A stretch of DNA of 64,000 bases, from NCBI RefSeq assembly GCF_016658545.1, contig NZ_JACVZC010000020.1, positions 1 through 64,000 of the forward strand, in the 5' to 3' direction. Positions 9,650-18,630 of this stretch are shown here, piece by piece. The stretch's first letter is position 1. Each line of letters begins with the position of its first letter. The notes under the pieces were generated by a model. The model had not been told where the DNA came from, searched no databases, and worked only from the letters and a program-made list of their open reading frames with translations. Position numbers and translations under genes: made by a program. The stretch comes from Pseudomonas sp. S37 (GTDB taxonomy: Bacteria > Pseudomonadota > Gammaproteobacteria > Pseudomonadales > Pseudomonadaceae).

Positions 9650-9716
9650 CCTCTACGCTTACTGGTTCACTGAGGATTGTAGCGAGAGGCTACAAGCTTC
9701 ACCTGGGACGTAGAGG
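9590..9716 (+). promoter_or_regulatory. Structured leader upstream of the primase-helicase gene
   Basis: Three pairings are visible. GAGGT-TGGAC-ACCTC forms a hairpin at 9608-9622. CCTCTACG (9650-9657) pairs with CGTAGAGG (9709-9716). Within that long-range stem lies a hairpin TTGTAGC (9677-9683), loop GAGAG, GCTACAA (9689-9695). CAAGCTTCAC is repeated at 9590-9599 and 9693-9702. The outer stem ends 9 bases before the GTG start of the downstream gene, so folding could occlude its ribosome-binding site. Seen as base-pairing only; no known riboswitch is recognised. Confidence 0.5.
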
Positions 9717-9725
9717 CTGAAGACG

Positions 9726-12097
9726 GTGATAGATACTAGCCTGGTGGCGAAGCTAAAGGCTGAGAATGCAAGATTGGTCGCCTTGCTGGATGCTCATGGC
9801 ATCGATTGGCGTCTGCCGGCCGAGCCAGTCAGGATCGAGGTTGTTCAAGCAGAACACACACAACAATTCGGCACAGAAGCAAAGCTTGCCCTATTCCGGA
9901 GCTTGTTTCGTGGTAGGGCAGACGTTTATCCAATTCGCTGGGAAAGCAAGGCAGGCAAATCAGGATACACACCCGCCTGCGCAAATGAATGGAAACCTGG
10001 CGTTTGTGAAAAGCCCCGAATTAAATGCGGCGACTGCGGTAATCGTCAGCTACTCCCTCTCACCGATGACGTCGTTTATCGCCATCTAGCTGGTGAAGTG
10101 GTTATTGGCATCTATCCTCTGCTCCCGGATGACACCTGCTATCTTCTGGCGGTCGACTTTGATGAAGCCGAATGGCGTGATGACGCACGAGCCTTCGCTC
10201 AGTCGTGTCATGAACTGAACGTGCCAATGGCACTGGAAATATCCCGTTCAGGTAAAGGCGCTCATTGCTGGATTTTCTTCAAGCAAAGTGTTCCCGCTCA
10301 TGATGCCCGACGTCTTGGTGCGGCAATCATCAGCCATGCATGTGAACGTACACGTCAATTGGCACTCACTTCTTATGATCGGTTGTTCCCAAATCAGGAC
10401 TACATGCCTAAAGGCGGCTTCGGAAATCTCATCGCGCTTCCATTGCAAAAGCGAGCCAGAGCTCACAACAACAGCGTTTTTGTCGACAGCGAACTTGAAC
10501 CTTATCTCGATCAGTGGGCCTTCTTAGCATCGGTTCAGAAAATGCCTCCGGAGGATATTCCGTTCGTTGTCACCCAAGCGATGGGGAAGCAGGACCCTAC
10601 AGGAGTCATGTATGTTGACGACGACGGAGATGCAGAACCTTGGAAGGCTCGTGAGTCAAAGTCACCAAAATTGACGTGCCCATTGCCAGCCTCTATCAAC
10701 GTCACGCTGGCTAACATGATTTACTTTGAAAAGTCGGCGTTGCCGCAACCATTAGCAAACCAGCTTGTCCGACTAGCCGCGTTTCAAAATCCCGAATTCT
10801 ACAAAGCTCAAGCCATGCGCATGTCGGTGTGGAACAAGCCGAGAATAATCGGTTGCGCCCAGAACTTCCCCAAACATATTGCGCTGCCACGTGGCTGCTT
10901 GGATTCTGCACTGGAGCTGCTAGGGGTAAATGGCATCTCCCCTGAGTTTCAAGATGAACGCTTCGCCGGTGACCCGATTGACGTGAGTTTCCTCGGGACC
11001 TTGCGTCCAGACCAGGAAGATGCCATCGGCAAAATGCTGAATCATGATACCGGAATTCTTTGCGCACCTACGGCGTTCGGTAAACGGTCAGCGCAGCTGC
11101 ATTGATTGCTAGACGTGGCGTTAACACATTAATACTTGTGCATCGGACCGAATTATTAAGACAGTGGCAAGAACGCGTGCAAGCGTTCTTGGGTGTTGGC
11201 AAGGGTGTGGTCGGAACGATTGGGGGCGGAAAAGCAAAACCTACAGGCATCATCGATATTGCCGTAATGCAATCGTTATCGCGAAAAGGTGAGATCAGCG
11301 ATCACGTAAAAAACTACGGGCAAATTATCGTCGATGAGTGTCATCACCTGTCAGCAGTGTCATTCGAGGCACTACTGAGAACCGCGACTGCGCGATACGT
11401 GCTGGGCCTCACGGCAACTCCAGTGCGACGAGATGGGCAACAGCCAATCATTTTCATGCAATGCGGACCGATCCGACACTCTGCCGCTCGACCGGCGAGC
11501 GCACCTCATGATCTATCTGTCGTACCTCGACTGCTGCCAAAACCTGTGGTGGTCCCCGACGGTTCTGGAATCCAAGACGTTTTTCGGAAGTTAGCAGACG
11601 ACTCTGAGCGCACAGCCAAAATCGTCTCGGAGATCGAGCTGGCGTACAGCCAAGGTAGAAAAATTCTGGTGCTAACAGAGCGGACGGAGCATGTGGATAC
11701 CTTGGAGTTGGAGTTGAAGCAGCGCGTGAACAACCTTTTCACACTTCATGGGCGAGTGCCTAAAAAACAACGAATTGCCCGTATGCATGAGCTTGAGTGC
11801 CTCCCGCCTGACGCACCACGAGTACTCTTGGCGACGGGAAAGCTAGTGGGTGAAGGCTTCGATCATCCGCCATTGGACACGCTGGTTCTGGCAATGCCTA
11901 TCTCATGGAAGGGAATCCTCCAGCAGTATGCAGGACGGTTGCATCGATCGCATGCCGACAAAGCCGACGTGCGAGTGATCGACTTCGTTGACGAGGGTAA
12001 TGTCGCGCTGATGAGAATGTGGGATAAGCGCCAAGCAGGTTACAAAGCGATGGGCTACCGTATGGCCGACGCCCTAGTTACCATGGATCTACTTTAA
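9726..12097 (+). pseudogene. Frameshifted primase (AEP)-SF2 helicase of TOTE conflict-system type
   Basis: Two overlapping frames (9726-11105 and 11102-12097) together encode one protein of about 790 residues. Part one has a Cys4 cluster (Cys85, 94, 101, 104), then an archaeo-eukaryotic primase domain with catalytic DFD at 144-146 and SGKGAH near 175-180. Part two has SF2 helicase motifs: VDECHH, GLTATPVRRDG and QQYAGRLHR. The Walker A reads APTAFGK and should continue with T-V-S-A-A-A-L; instead one A is missing in the run at 11082-11084, giving GKRSAQLH and a stop. Frame +2 resumes exactly with T-V-S-A-A-A-L-I-A-R-R. The gene is therefore broken or mis-sequenced. The start is GTG. As I recall, this primase domain is named after TOTE biological-conflict systems; substrate and role are not established. 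Confidence 0.85.
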
Positions 12098-12159
12098 ACG
12101 TGATTCGACGGTTCATAGGGCACCACTCCTTTGTAATCGCGAAACCATAAGCATCTTCA

Positions 12160-12181
12160 AAAGCGGGTTTCAAAGCGGGTA
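12160..12181. repeat. Candidate right-end arm sites of the integrative element
   Basis: Two direct copies of TCAAA(A)GCGGGT lie in tandem here, the second as TTTCAAAGCGGGTA (12168-12181). It resembles TTTCAAAAACCGGGTA upstream of the integrase. Inferred right boundary; no target duplication could be shown. Confidence 0.3.
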
Positions 12182-12276
12182 CACATCCAGCTTGATAGCA
12201 CCCAAATCCGGACTTCATAAGGCCTGCACCCAATGACTTCTGGTTTAACGTCTAAGCGGTAGCCTGCAGTAACCAC

Positions 12277-12317
12277 AAACCCCTTGAGGCCAATGCCTCA
12301 AGGGGTTTTGTTTTTTT
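12277..12317 (+). terminator. Rho-independent terminator, possibly bidirectional
   Basis: AAACCCCTTGAGGC (12277-12290), loop CAAT, GCCTCAAGGGGTTT (12295-12308), then T-rich GTTTTTTT. The AAA at the left arm gives a shorter T-run on the minus strand. Confidence 0.9.
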
Positions 12318-12342
12318 GCTGCTTTATAAGGCATGCACCCGA

Positions 12343-12432
12343 CCTGTAGGAGCGGCTTTAGCCGCGAACACCGGCGCAGCCGGTGCCATGCACCACGTTG
12401 GATTCTTCGCGGCTAAAGCCGCTCCCACAGGG
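12343..12432. repeat. REP pair (GTAGGAGCGG class)
   Basis: Two convergent REP units face each other: CCTGTAGGAGCGGCTTTAGC and its near complement ending GCTCCCACAGG, around a CCGGCGCAGCCGG core. Confidence 0.85.
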
Positions 12433-12524
12433 TATGCGGATCGCTTGCGAACTCAGTTCTCTGCGCGACAGCGCAACGCAAAGGGCTGGGCGGCCTCCTA
12501 CAGGAACTGCATTATGTCGAAAGG

Positions 12525-14927
12525 TCAAAAATCCCCTCGCAAGGTCAGCATGTAGCTGCGCGGCGTGCCGTAGGTGGTGCCACGGGTCCAGTAGCCGGTG
12601 GAGTCGAAGTACTTGCGGTCCAGCAGGTTCTCTACATCCACACCCACCGTCCAGTGCTGGTCGAGCTTGTACGCCGCACGGGCATCGAACACCGCCCGGC
12701 CACTGTTGCTCACGCCGTTGTAGGCGTCGTAATAGTGCGACTGTGCCGACACGCCACCACCGACACTGAAGCGGTTCCATTGCCCTGGCAGGGTGTAGTT
12801 GGTGTTGACCCGCAACAGGTGTTTGGGGGTTTGCGCCGAGATCGGCCCGCCGTTCTCCGATTGCGTGGTGTTGAAGGTGTAGCCTGCTGCCACTTGCAGC
12901 CCCGGCAACAACTCGCCACTGGCTTCGGCCTCGAAGCCTTTGCTGCGGCTGATGCCATCGCTGTTCACATAGCACCTGCCAGCCGAGTCGTTCGGGCAAT
13001 TGCCGTCATTGGCATAGTCGCGGGCGGCGACGTCTTCCTGTTCGATGTAGAACAGCGCAAACGACAGGTTCAAGCGTTTGTCGAACAGCTCGCCCTTGAT
13101 GCCGGTTTCATAATTGGAGCCAATGGCCGGGTCGAGCAGCTTGCCACCGGCACTGCGGTAGCTGGCTTGCGGCATGAAGATGTCAGCGTAGCTGGCGTAC
13201 AGCGACCAATTGTCATCCAGGTCGTAGATCGCACCGACAAAAGGTGTGAATTCGTGCTTCTGTTCATTGGTGTTCTTCAACGCCCCGTCCCAGGCTTCGG
13301 TCTTGTACCAGCTCAGGCGGCCGCCCAGCACCAGGCTCAGGTCTTTGGTCATGTGCAGGCGAGCATTAAGGTAGGTACCGTAACGGGTGTCTATGGTGTC
13401 GTCGTTGTAGTTCCAGCCCTGCCGCGAAGGCTCTGGGACAATGCTGTGGTCCGGGTCGAACACATTGAGCGGGATGGGGCTATCCAGTTTGACCGTGGCG
13501 TCCTTGTCATTCATCTTGCGCCTGGACCAGTTGGCCCCCAGCGACAGCTGATGGCTCAGGCCGAAGGCTTGGAAATCGCCGTCCAGGTGGCCATCGACCG
13601 CATTGTTCGTAGCATCGAACTTGTGAAAATTGGTGTCGTTTATCATCGGGCCGGTCGGGCTACCGTACTCCAGCGTGTCCTCTGCACTCCACTCGATCGC
13701 ACTGCGGTTGTAGCCGCTTTCGGAATGGGAAACGGCCAGCTTGCCGCTCCAGTCATCGTTGAAGCGGTGATTCAGGTCGGCGAACACTTCGTCGGTGCGC
13801 GTCTGCAGCTTCGCCCAATCCTGGCCCAGGAAGGTGGAACGCTTGAGGTGCGGGTTGCTGCCGTCTGGGTTGGTCGGCAGGCCCAGTACGCTGTAGCCGT
13901 CGATGCGTGAGGTTTGCCGGCGCAAACCCAAGGCCACGGTGGTGGCATCGCTCAGGTCGCCTTCGACGATACCGTACAGCAACGGCCGCTTGGACTTGCT
14001 GACATCGGTGAAGTAGCCACGGTCCTCGTAGGAGGCCACCACGCGGCCGCGCAACGACCCTTGCGGGTTCAAGCGGCCGCTGGCATCCAGGTCCAGGCGG
14101 TAGTTGTCCCACGAACCGGCGCGGGTGGTCACGGAAAAACGCGGCTCGCTGGTCGGGCGCTTGCGCACCAGGTTGACCGCCCCGCCCGGGTTGCCCGCCC
14201 CCACCAGCAGGCCGGACGCGCCACGCAGCACTTCGACGCGGTCGAACACCGCCATGTCGGGGATCATCCAGCCGGTGTAGGCGTAGGCCTGCCCGGCCAC
14301 GCCGTCGACCATGTAGCTGTCGTCGGTGATGTCGAACCCACGGGAGCTGAAGTGGTGGTTGCCATAACCCCGGTTGGCACGGGTGATACCGGTGGTCTGG
14401 GCCATCACCTGGTCCAGCGACACCAGGTTCTTGTCGTCCATCAACTTGCGCGTGACCACGGTCACCGACTGCGGTGTGCGCCGCAGCGACTGGGGCATCT
14501 TGCCGATGGTCACTGCGCCGGTGGTGTACGAGCCCGAGCCTTCGGTGGTTTCCCCCAACCCGACGCTGTTGATATTGGTCGCGCCCAGCTCCAGTGCGCC
14601 CTTGGCGTCAACTGCCGGCACCACGCTGAAGGTGCCGCTGCCGGTAACGATCGCCTGCAACCCGCTGCCCACCAAAGCCTGCTGCACTGCTTGCAGGGCA
14701 TTCATTTCACCTTGCACGGCCGGAGCCTGCTTGCCTGCGACCAAAGCGGGGTCAAGCGACATGACTTGCCTGCCTTGGCGGGCAATGGCATTGAGGGTTT
14801 GCGCCAGGCTGGCAGCCGGCAAGTCGAAGTACTGCAGCTGCTGCTGCGCGGAACCGTCAGCCCGGACGAAGGCCGTGGGCGCTGCGGCCAGGGCTATGGC
14901 AAGGGCGAGGGGCCAGGGTTTGAACAC
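12525..14927 (-). CDS. TonB-dependent siderophore receptor with signalling domain
   Basis: 800 residues from a GTG start with AGGAG upstream. Signal peptide to about residue 24, then an STN signalling domain (about 30-110: LQYFDLPAASLAQTLNAIARQGRQVMSLDPALV), plug domain (about 140-260: TPQSVTVVTRKLMDDKN, VEVLRGASGLLVGAGNPGGAVNLVRKRPT) and a 22-strand beta-barrel ending in the terminal aromatic Phe (RGDF). It imports a ferric siderophore across the outer membrane with TonB energy and signals to the adjacent FecR. The STN domain plus the next two genes make it a cell-surface signalling receptor. The siderophore cannot be told from sequence. Confidence 0.95.
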   Translation of the reverse strand: MFKPWPLALAIALAAAPTAFVRADGSAQQQLQYFDLPAASLAQTLNAIARQGRQVMSLDPALVAGKQAPAVQGEMNALQAVQQALVGSGLQAIVTGSGTFSVVPAVDAKGALELGATNINSVGLGETTEGSGSYTTGAVTIGKMPQSLRRTPQSVTVVTRKLMDDKNLVSLDQVMAQTTGITRANRGYGNHHFSSRGFDITDDSYMVDGVAGQAYAYTGWMIPDMAVFDRVEVLRGASGLLVGAGNPGGAVNLVRKRPTSEPRFSVTTRAGSWDNYRLDLDASGRLNPQGSLRGRVVASYEDRGYFTDVSKSKRPLLYGIVEGDLSDATTVALGLRRQTSRIDGYSVLGLPTNPDGSNPHLKRSTFLGQDWAKLQTRTDEVFADLNHRFNDDWSGKLAVSHSESGYNRSAIEWSAEDTLEYGSPTGPMINDTNFHKFDATNNAVDGHLDGDFQAFGLSHQLSLGANWSRRKMNDKDATVKLDSPIPLNVFDPDHSIVPEPSRQGWNYNDDTIDTRYGTYLNARLHMTKDLSLVLGGRLSWYKTEAWDGALKNTNEQKHEFTPFVGAIYDLDDNWSLYASYADIFMPQASYRSAGGKLLDPAIGSNYETGIKGELFDKRLNLSFALFYIEQEDVAARDYANDGNCPNDSAGRCYVNSDGISRSKGFEAEASGELLPGLQVAAGYTFNTTQSENGGPISAQTPKHLLRVNTNYTLPGQWNRFSVGGGVSAQSHYYDAYNGVSNSGRAVFDARAAYKLDQHWTVGVDVENLLDRKYFDSTGYWTRGTTYGTPRSYMLTLRGDF

Positions 14928-14992
14928 GTGGATACTCCTGAGTTTTTGCTGTTGTCAGGAGACAAGTGGGACGAGCGGGAAAAACCGGACAC

Positions 14993-15013
14993 GAATGATA
15001 GAAATTTTCATTC
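14993..15013 (-). promoter_or_regulatory. Fur-box-like site upstream of the first receptor
   Basis: GAATGA and TCATTC arms flank an AT-rich centre (14993-15013), about 66 bases upstream of the receptor start. The form resembles pseudomonad Fur boxes; assignment is by eye. Confidence 0.45.
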
Positions 15014-15106
15014 AAAAGCCAATCTCAAACGCTGGTCGTGGTTTTGTGGGAGCCTGGCTTGCCGCCGATGGTCCGCAAAGCGGCCGTGATGCACGCAATT
15101 GATAGG

Positions 15107-16054
15107 TCACAGAGGCTCAATCAGGGTTAACCACCCCCCATAGCGCGCAATACGAATCGGCATGGTCTCTTCCAGGGCTGCCAACGTGCGTTCACTGTCA
15201 TCCAGCGGGAATACGCCCTGTACGCGCAAATGGCGCACCTGCGGGCTGACGCGGATCAGGCCGGAGCGATACGGGCGCAGGGCATCGACCACCGCAGCCA
15301 GGGGCTCGTCCAACACGCTGAGGCGCCCCTCCAGCCAGTCGGCACGGTAGCCCTGGCCTGCTGCCAGCAATTCGATATGCCCGCTATGCAGTAACGCCGC
15401 CTGCCCTTGCGCCAGGTCCAGTACGGCACCACTGAACAAAGAGGTGCGCACGGCATGCTCCAGCACCACCACCCGGGTGGCGTCCACCAGTTGCTCGACC
15501 AGAAACCGTGTACCCAAGGCACGGGCATCCCCCTGTTCGCTGCGCACGATGAATGGCCGTGCCGGGTCCGCCGCCACCTGCACCACCAGCCCTCCCCTGT
15601 ACAGGCGCAGCAAGCGACGCCCGCCGGTGAAATCAAGGTCGACCGCACTGCCAGCATTCAGGGTCAATCGGCTGCCATCAGCCAGCCTCAGGCTACGGCG
15701 TTCGCCTGTGCCGGTGCGCAGGTCGGCGGTCAGCGCCCGGCCACTGTCGCTGCGTGCGGCAAACCACAGGCCGGAGCCCAGCATGCCCAGCCCGGCCAGC
15801 CCCCGCAGCACATCGCGGCGGCCGACTTCCGGCTGCAGCAATGTATCGCGCAACGCAGCCGGTGCCCGCCGCACAACTTCGTAATGGTTGCCCAGGCCAC
15901 GCTGCATCTGCTCCCAGGCAAGGGCGTTGGCCGGGTCCTGCGCCAGCCACTGTTGAAACTGCGCCTGCTGCCTGGCAGCGTCACGCCCGGAGCGCAGCCG
16001 CACCATCCAGGCAATAGCCTGTTCGGCAGCCGGCCCCAGCACGTTGCGGCTCAT
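15107..16054 (-). CDS. FecR-family anti-sigma/sigma regulator
   Basis: 315 residues starting MSRNVLGPAAEQAIAWMVRLRSG, the DUF4880-type cytoplasmic N-terminus. One membrane segment follows (GLAGLGMLGSGLWFA near residue 95), then the periplasmic FecR domain (TGTGERRSLRLADGSRLTLNAGSAVDLDF) and a C-terminal STN-contacting region. It relays the receptor signal to the ECF sigma factor. The ATG overlaps the sigma stop codon as ATGA, so translation is probably coupled. Confidence 0.93.
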   Translation of the reverse strand: MSRNVLGPAAEQAIAWMVRLRSGRDAARQQAQFQQWLAQDPANALAWEQMQRGLGNHYEVVRRAPAALRDTLLQPEVGRRDVLRGLAGLGMLGSGLWFAARSDSGRALTADLRTGTGERRSLRLADGSRLTLNAGSAVDLDFTGGRRLLRLYRGGLVVQVAADPARPFIVRSEQGDARALGTRFLVEQLVDATRVVVLEHAVRTSLFSGAVLDLAQGQAALLHSGHIELLAAGQGYRADWLEGRLSVLDEPLAAVVDALRPYRSGLIRVSPQVRHLRVQGVFPLDDSERTLAALEETMPIRIARYGGWLTLIEPL

Positions 16055-16557
16055 GGCAGCGCCCCGCTCAGGTAGCACTGGCGCAAGGCCTGGGTCATGT
16101 AGCGGCCCACGGTGCGTTCAGACACCGCCAGGCGCCGGCCGATTTCTGCGTAGTTCAGGCCATCAAGCTGGCTCATGAGAAAGGCCTTCTTCACCACCAG
16201 CGGCAGGCCGGCCAGGCTGCGGTCAACAGCGTGCAAGGCCTCCAGCAGCAAGTGGGTATCTTCTGGCGAAGGGGCCAGCGCTTCGGGGAGCAGCAACAGG
16301 CGTTCCAGATAGGCCTGTTCCAGGCGCCGACGGCGGTGACGATCGAAGATCAGCCGGCGAGCGATGGTGGCCAGGTAGGCACGCGGCTGTTCGATGGTCG
16401 TTGGGTCGACCCGCGCGGTGAGCAGTTGGCAGAACGTCTCGGCCGCCGTGTCTTCGGCATCCGGGCGGTTGCTCAACTGCCGCTGCACGTGCTGCAGCAA
16501 CCAGCGGTGGTGATCGCTGAAAAACAAACCCAGCTTGCTGGTGTCGGATACGGGCAC
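16051..16557 (-). CDS. FecI-like ECF sigma-70 factor
   Basis: About 168 residues. Region 2 is LGLFFSDHHRWLLQHVQRQLSNRPDAEDTAAETFCQLL and region 4 carries the helix-turn-helix LDGLNYAEIGRRLAVSERTVGRYMTQAL. It directs polymerase to the receptor promoter when FecR is activated. The start is uncertain: a GTG at 16557 keeps the family's usual length and leaves a Fur-like site 15-35 bases upstream; no strong ribosome-binding site is visible. An in-frame ATG at 16650 would add an unusual 31-residue extension across that site. Confidence 0.88.
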   Translation of the reverse strand: MPVSDTSKLGLFFSDHHRWLLQHVQRQLSNRPDAEDTAAETFCQLLTARVDPTTIEQPRAYLATIARRLIFDRHRRRRLEQAYLERLLLLPEALAPSPEDTHLLLEALHAVDRSLAGLPLVVKKAFLMSQLDGLNYAEIGRRLAVSERTVGRYMTQALRQCYLSGALP

Positions 16558-16571
16558 GGGAAGACCGGAAG

Positions 16572-16592
16572 TTAATGAGAACTTGTCGCATC
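16572..16592 (-). promoter_or_regulatory. Fur-box-like site upstream of the first sigma gene
   Basis: TTAATGAGAACTTGTCGCAT matches the pseudomonad AATGAGAA-type Fur operator pattern seen before FecI-type sigma genes. Assignment is by eye. Confidence 0.5.
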
Positions 16593-16813
16593 TTATAGGT
16601 AGGGGACGGGAAGCGCTATAGTCGGCGTAACCTGCAACCGGGCTGATCATTTCAAGGAGGATGCGCTTCTTGAGTGTTTTGCGGCCAACTCTATGAACTT
16701 TCCGGTGGAATGCGCGGCGGTGGGTGACGGCCGCGTAGAAGATTCGAGATCGTCGGGGCTGCTTTTCTGCATCTAAGCTGTGACTCAGCACCCTCCCCGC
16801 TGGAGCCCGCAGC

Positions 16814-18526
16814 ATGCCAGAATCGCCCCGCTTCGACTGGCAACGCTGGTTGCCCGGCCTGGTCACCCTGCTCCACTATAAGCCCGCCTGGCTGGCCAAG
16901 GACATCGCCGCCGGCCTGGTGCTCACCACCATGCTGATACCGGTCGGCATTGCCTACGCCGAGGCCTCCGGGGTACCGGGAATCTACGGCCTGTACGCCA
17001 CCATCATTCCGCTGTTGGCCTATGCCCTGTTCGGCCCCAGCCGCATCCTGGTGCTGGGCCCAGACTCGGCGCTGGCCGCGCCGATCCTGGCGGTGGTAGT
17101 GCAATACGCTGCCAGCGACCCGCAACGCGCGATTGCCGTTGCAAGCCTGATGGCCCTGGTGGCGGGGGCTTTTTGCGTGATCGCCGGGCTGCTGCGCCTG
17201 GGCTTTATCACCGAGTTGCTGTCCAAGCCCATCCGCTATGGCTACATGAACGGCATCGCCCTTACGGTACTGATCAGCCAGTTGCCCAAATTGTTCGGCA
17301 TCAAGGTCGACAGCGAGGGGCCGTTGCGCGACATCTGGCACCTGGGCCAGGCGCTGTTCGCCGGCCAAGGGCACTGGCCAAGCTTTGTCGTCGGCGCCGC
17401 TAGCCTGGTGCTGATCCTGTTGCTCAAACCATTCAAGCGCATACCGGGCATCCTGATCGCGGTGGTGCTGGCGACGCTGGCCGTGAGCCTGTTCAACCTC
17501 GACCAGATGGGCGTCAAAGTACTTGGCCAATTGCCCGAGGGACTGCCCACTTTCGTCTTCCCCTGGGTCACCGACATCGATCTGGTCGAAGTAGTATTGG
17601 GCGGGATCGCCGTGGCACTGGTGTCGTTCGCCGATACCAGTGTGCTGTCACGCTCCTATGCCGCACGCCTGAAAATGCCGGTCAATCCCAACCAGGAAAT
17701 GTTCGGCCTGGGCGTGGCCAACCTGGCTTCGGGCCTGTTCCAGGGCATCCCGATCAGCAGTAGCTCTTCACGTACACCGGTTGCCGAGGCGGCAGGTTCG
17801 AAAACCCAGCTTACCGGCATCATTGGTGCGCTGGCGGTCACCCTCTTGCTCCTGGTGGCGCCCAACCTGATGCAGCACCTGCCCAACAGTGCCCTGGCGG
17901 CGGTGGTGATTGCTGCGGCGCTGGGCTTGTTCGAATTTGCCGACCTCAAGCGCATCTTCCGCATGCAGCAGTGGGAGTTCTGGCTGTCGTTTACCTGCTT
18001 CGTGGGTGTGGCGGTGTTCGGCGCGATCCCCGGCATCTGTATTGCCGTGACAGTGTCGGTGATCGAGTTCCTGTGGGACGGCTGGCGGCCGCACCACGCG
18101 GTGCTCGGCCGCGCCGACGGGCTGCGGGGTTACCATGATGTGCAACGTTATCCACAGGCCCGACGTATTCCGGGGCTGGTGCTGCTGCGTTGGGATGCCC
18201 CGTTGTTCTTTGCCAATGCCGAGCAGTTCCAGAGCACGGTGATGGCTGCAGTGGACGCATCGCCGACCCCGGTGCAACGGCTGGTGATTGCTGCCGAGCC
18301 GGTGACCAGTATCGATATCACTTCGGCGGACATGCTGGCCGAGCTGGACCGGGCGCTGGAAGCGCGCGGGGTGGAGCTGCAGTTTGCCGAGATGAAAGAC
18401 CCGGTGAAGGACAAGATGCGCCGGTTCGAGTTGTTTGAGCATATGGGCGAGAAGGCGTTTCACCCTACAGTGGGGGCGGCGGTGGATGCTTATCTGGAAG
18501 AGAGTGGGGTTGACTGGCAGCCTTAG
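16814..18526 (+). CDS. SulP-family sulfate/anion transporter with STAS domain
   Basis: 570 residues. The N-terminal membrane domain (about 20-430) has the SulP signature (PAWLAKDIAAGLVLTTMLIPVGIAYAEASGVPGIYGLYATIIPLLAYALFG split over the first helices) and about 12 hydrophobic segments. The cytoplasmic STAS domain (about 440-560) contains RLVIAAEPVTSIDITSADML. It probably carries sulfate or bicarbonate as a proton or sodium symporter; the substrate is not fixed by sequence. It is divergent from the sigma/FecR genes and ends just before a REP pair. Confidence 0.9.
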   Translation: MPESPRFDWQRWLPGLVTLLHYKPAWLAKDIAAGLVLTTMLIPVGIAYAEASGVPGIYGLYATIIPLLAYALFGPSRILVLGPDSALAAPILAVVVQYAASDPQRAIAVASLMALVAGAFCVIAGLLRLGFITELLSKPIRYGYMNGIALTVLISQLPKLFGIKVDSEGPLRDIWHLGQALFAGQGHWPSFVVGAASLVLILLLKPFKRIPGILIAVVLATLAVSLFNLDQMGVKVLGQLPEGLPTFVFPWVTDIDLVEVVLGGIAVALVSFADTSVLSRSYAARLKMPVNPNQEMFGLGVANLASGLFQGIPISSSSSRTPVAEAAGSKTQLTGIIGALAVTLLLLVAPNLMQHLPNSALAAVVIAAALGLFEFADLKRIFRMQQWEFWLSFTCFVGVAVFGAIPGICIAVTVSVIEFLWDGWRPHHAVLGRADGLRGYHDVQRYPQARRIPGLVLLRWDAPLFFANAEQFQSTVMAAVDASPTPVQRLVIAAEPVTSIDITSADMLAELDRALEARGVELQFAEMKDPVKDKMRRFELFEHMGEKAFHPTVGAAVDAYLEESGVDWQP

Positions 18527-18540
18527 GTTTCCTGTGCTGG

Positions 18541-18630
18541 CCTCTTCGCGGGTAAACCCGCTCCCACAAATACACCACAGCTCTCAAAGCATGTGCAGAA
18601 CCTGTGGGAGCGGGTTTACCCGCGAAGTAG
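18541..18630. repeat. REP pair (CGCGGGTAAACCCGC class)
   Basis: Opposed units CCTCTTCGCGGGTAAACCCG...CTCCCAC and GTGGGAGCGGGTTTACCCGC lie between two convergent genes. The right unit contains the stop codon of the DUF2955 gene. Confidence 0.85.

Larger units (their letters stand above)
12098..12524. other. Gap with element right end, terminator and REP pair
   Basis: No gene is seen. It contains a tandem AAAGCGGGT repeat (12160-12181) that may mark the right end of the integrative element, the terminator at 12277-12317, and a REP pair at 12343-12432. Confidence 0.55.

Noticed and set aside
9480..9720. Group II intron remnant
   Set aside because: The hairpins look structured, but no domain V-like sequence, no reverse-transcriptase gene and no intron-typical 5' end are present.
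11082..11105. Programmed ribosomal frameshift
   Set aside because: No slippery heptamer is present and the Lys tRNA would have to re-pair with a stop codon; a base deletion fits better.
8539..12097. CRISPR array or TnpB-type RNA element
   Set aside because: The GGCGACA repeats are too short and evenly spaced for CRISPR, and no Cas or TnpB gene is present.
12654..13910. Long plus-strand ORF inside the first receptor gene
   Set aside because: It is the antisense shadow of a high-GC coding gene; no domain is recognisable.
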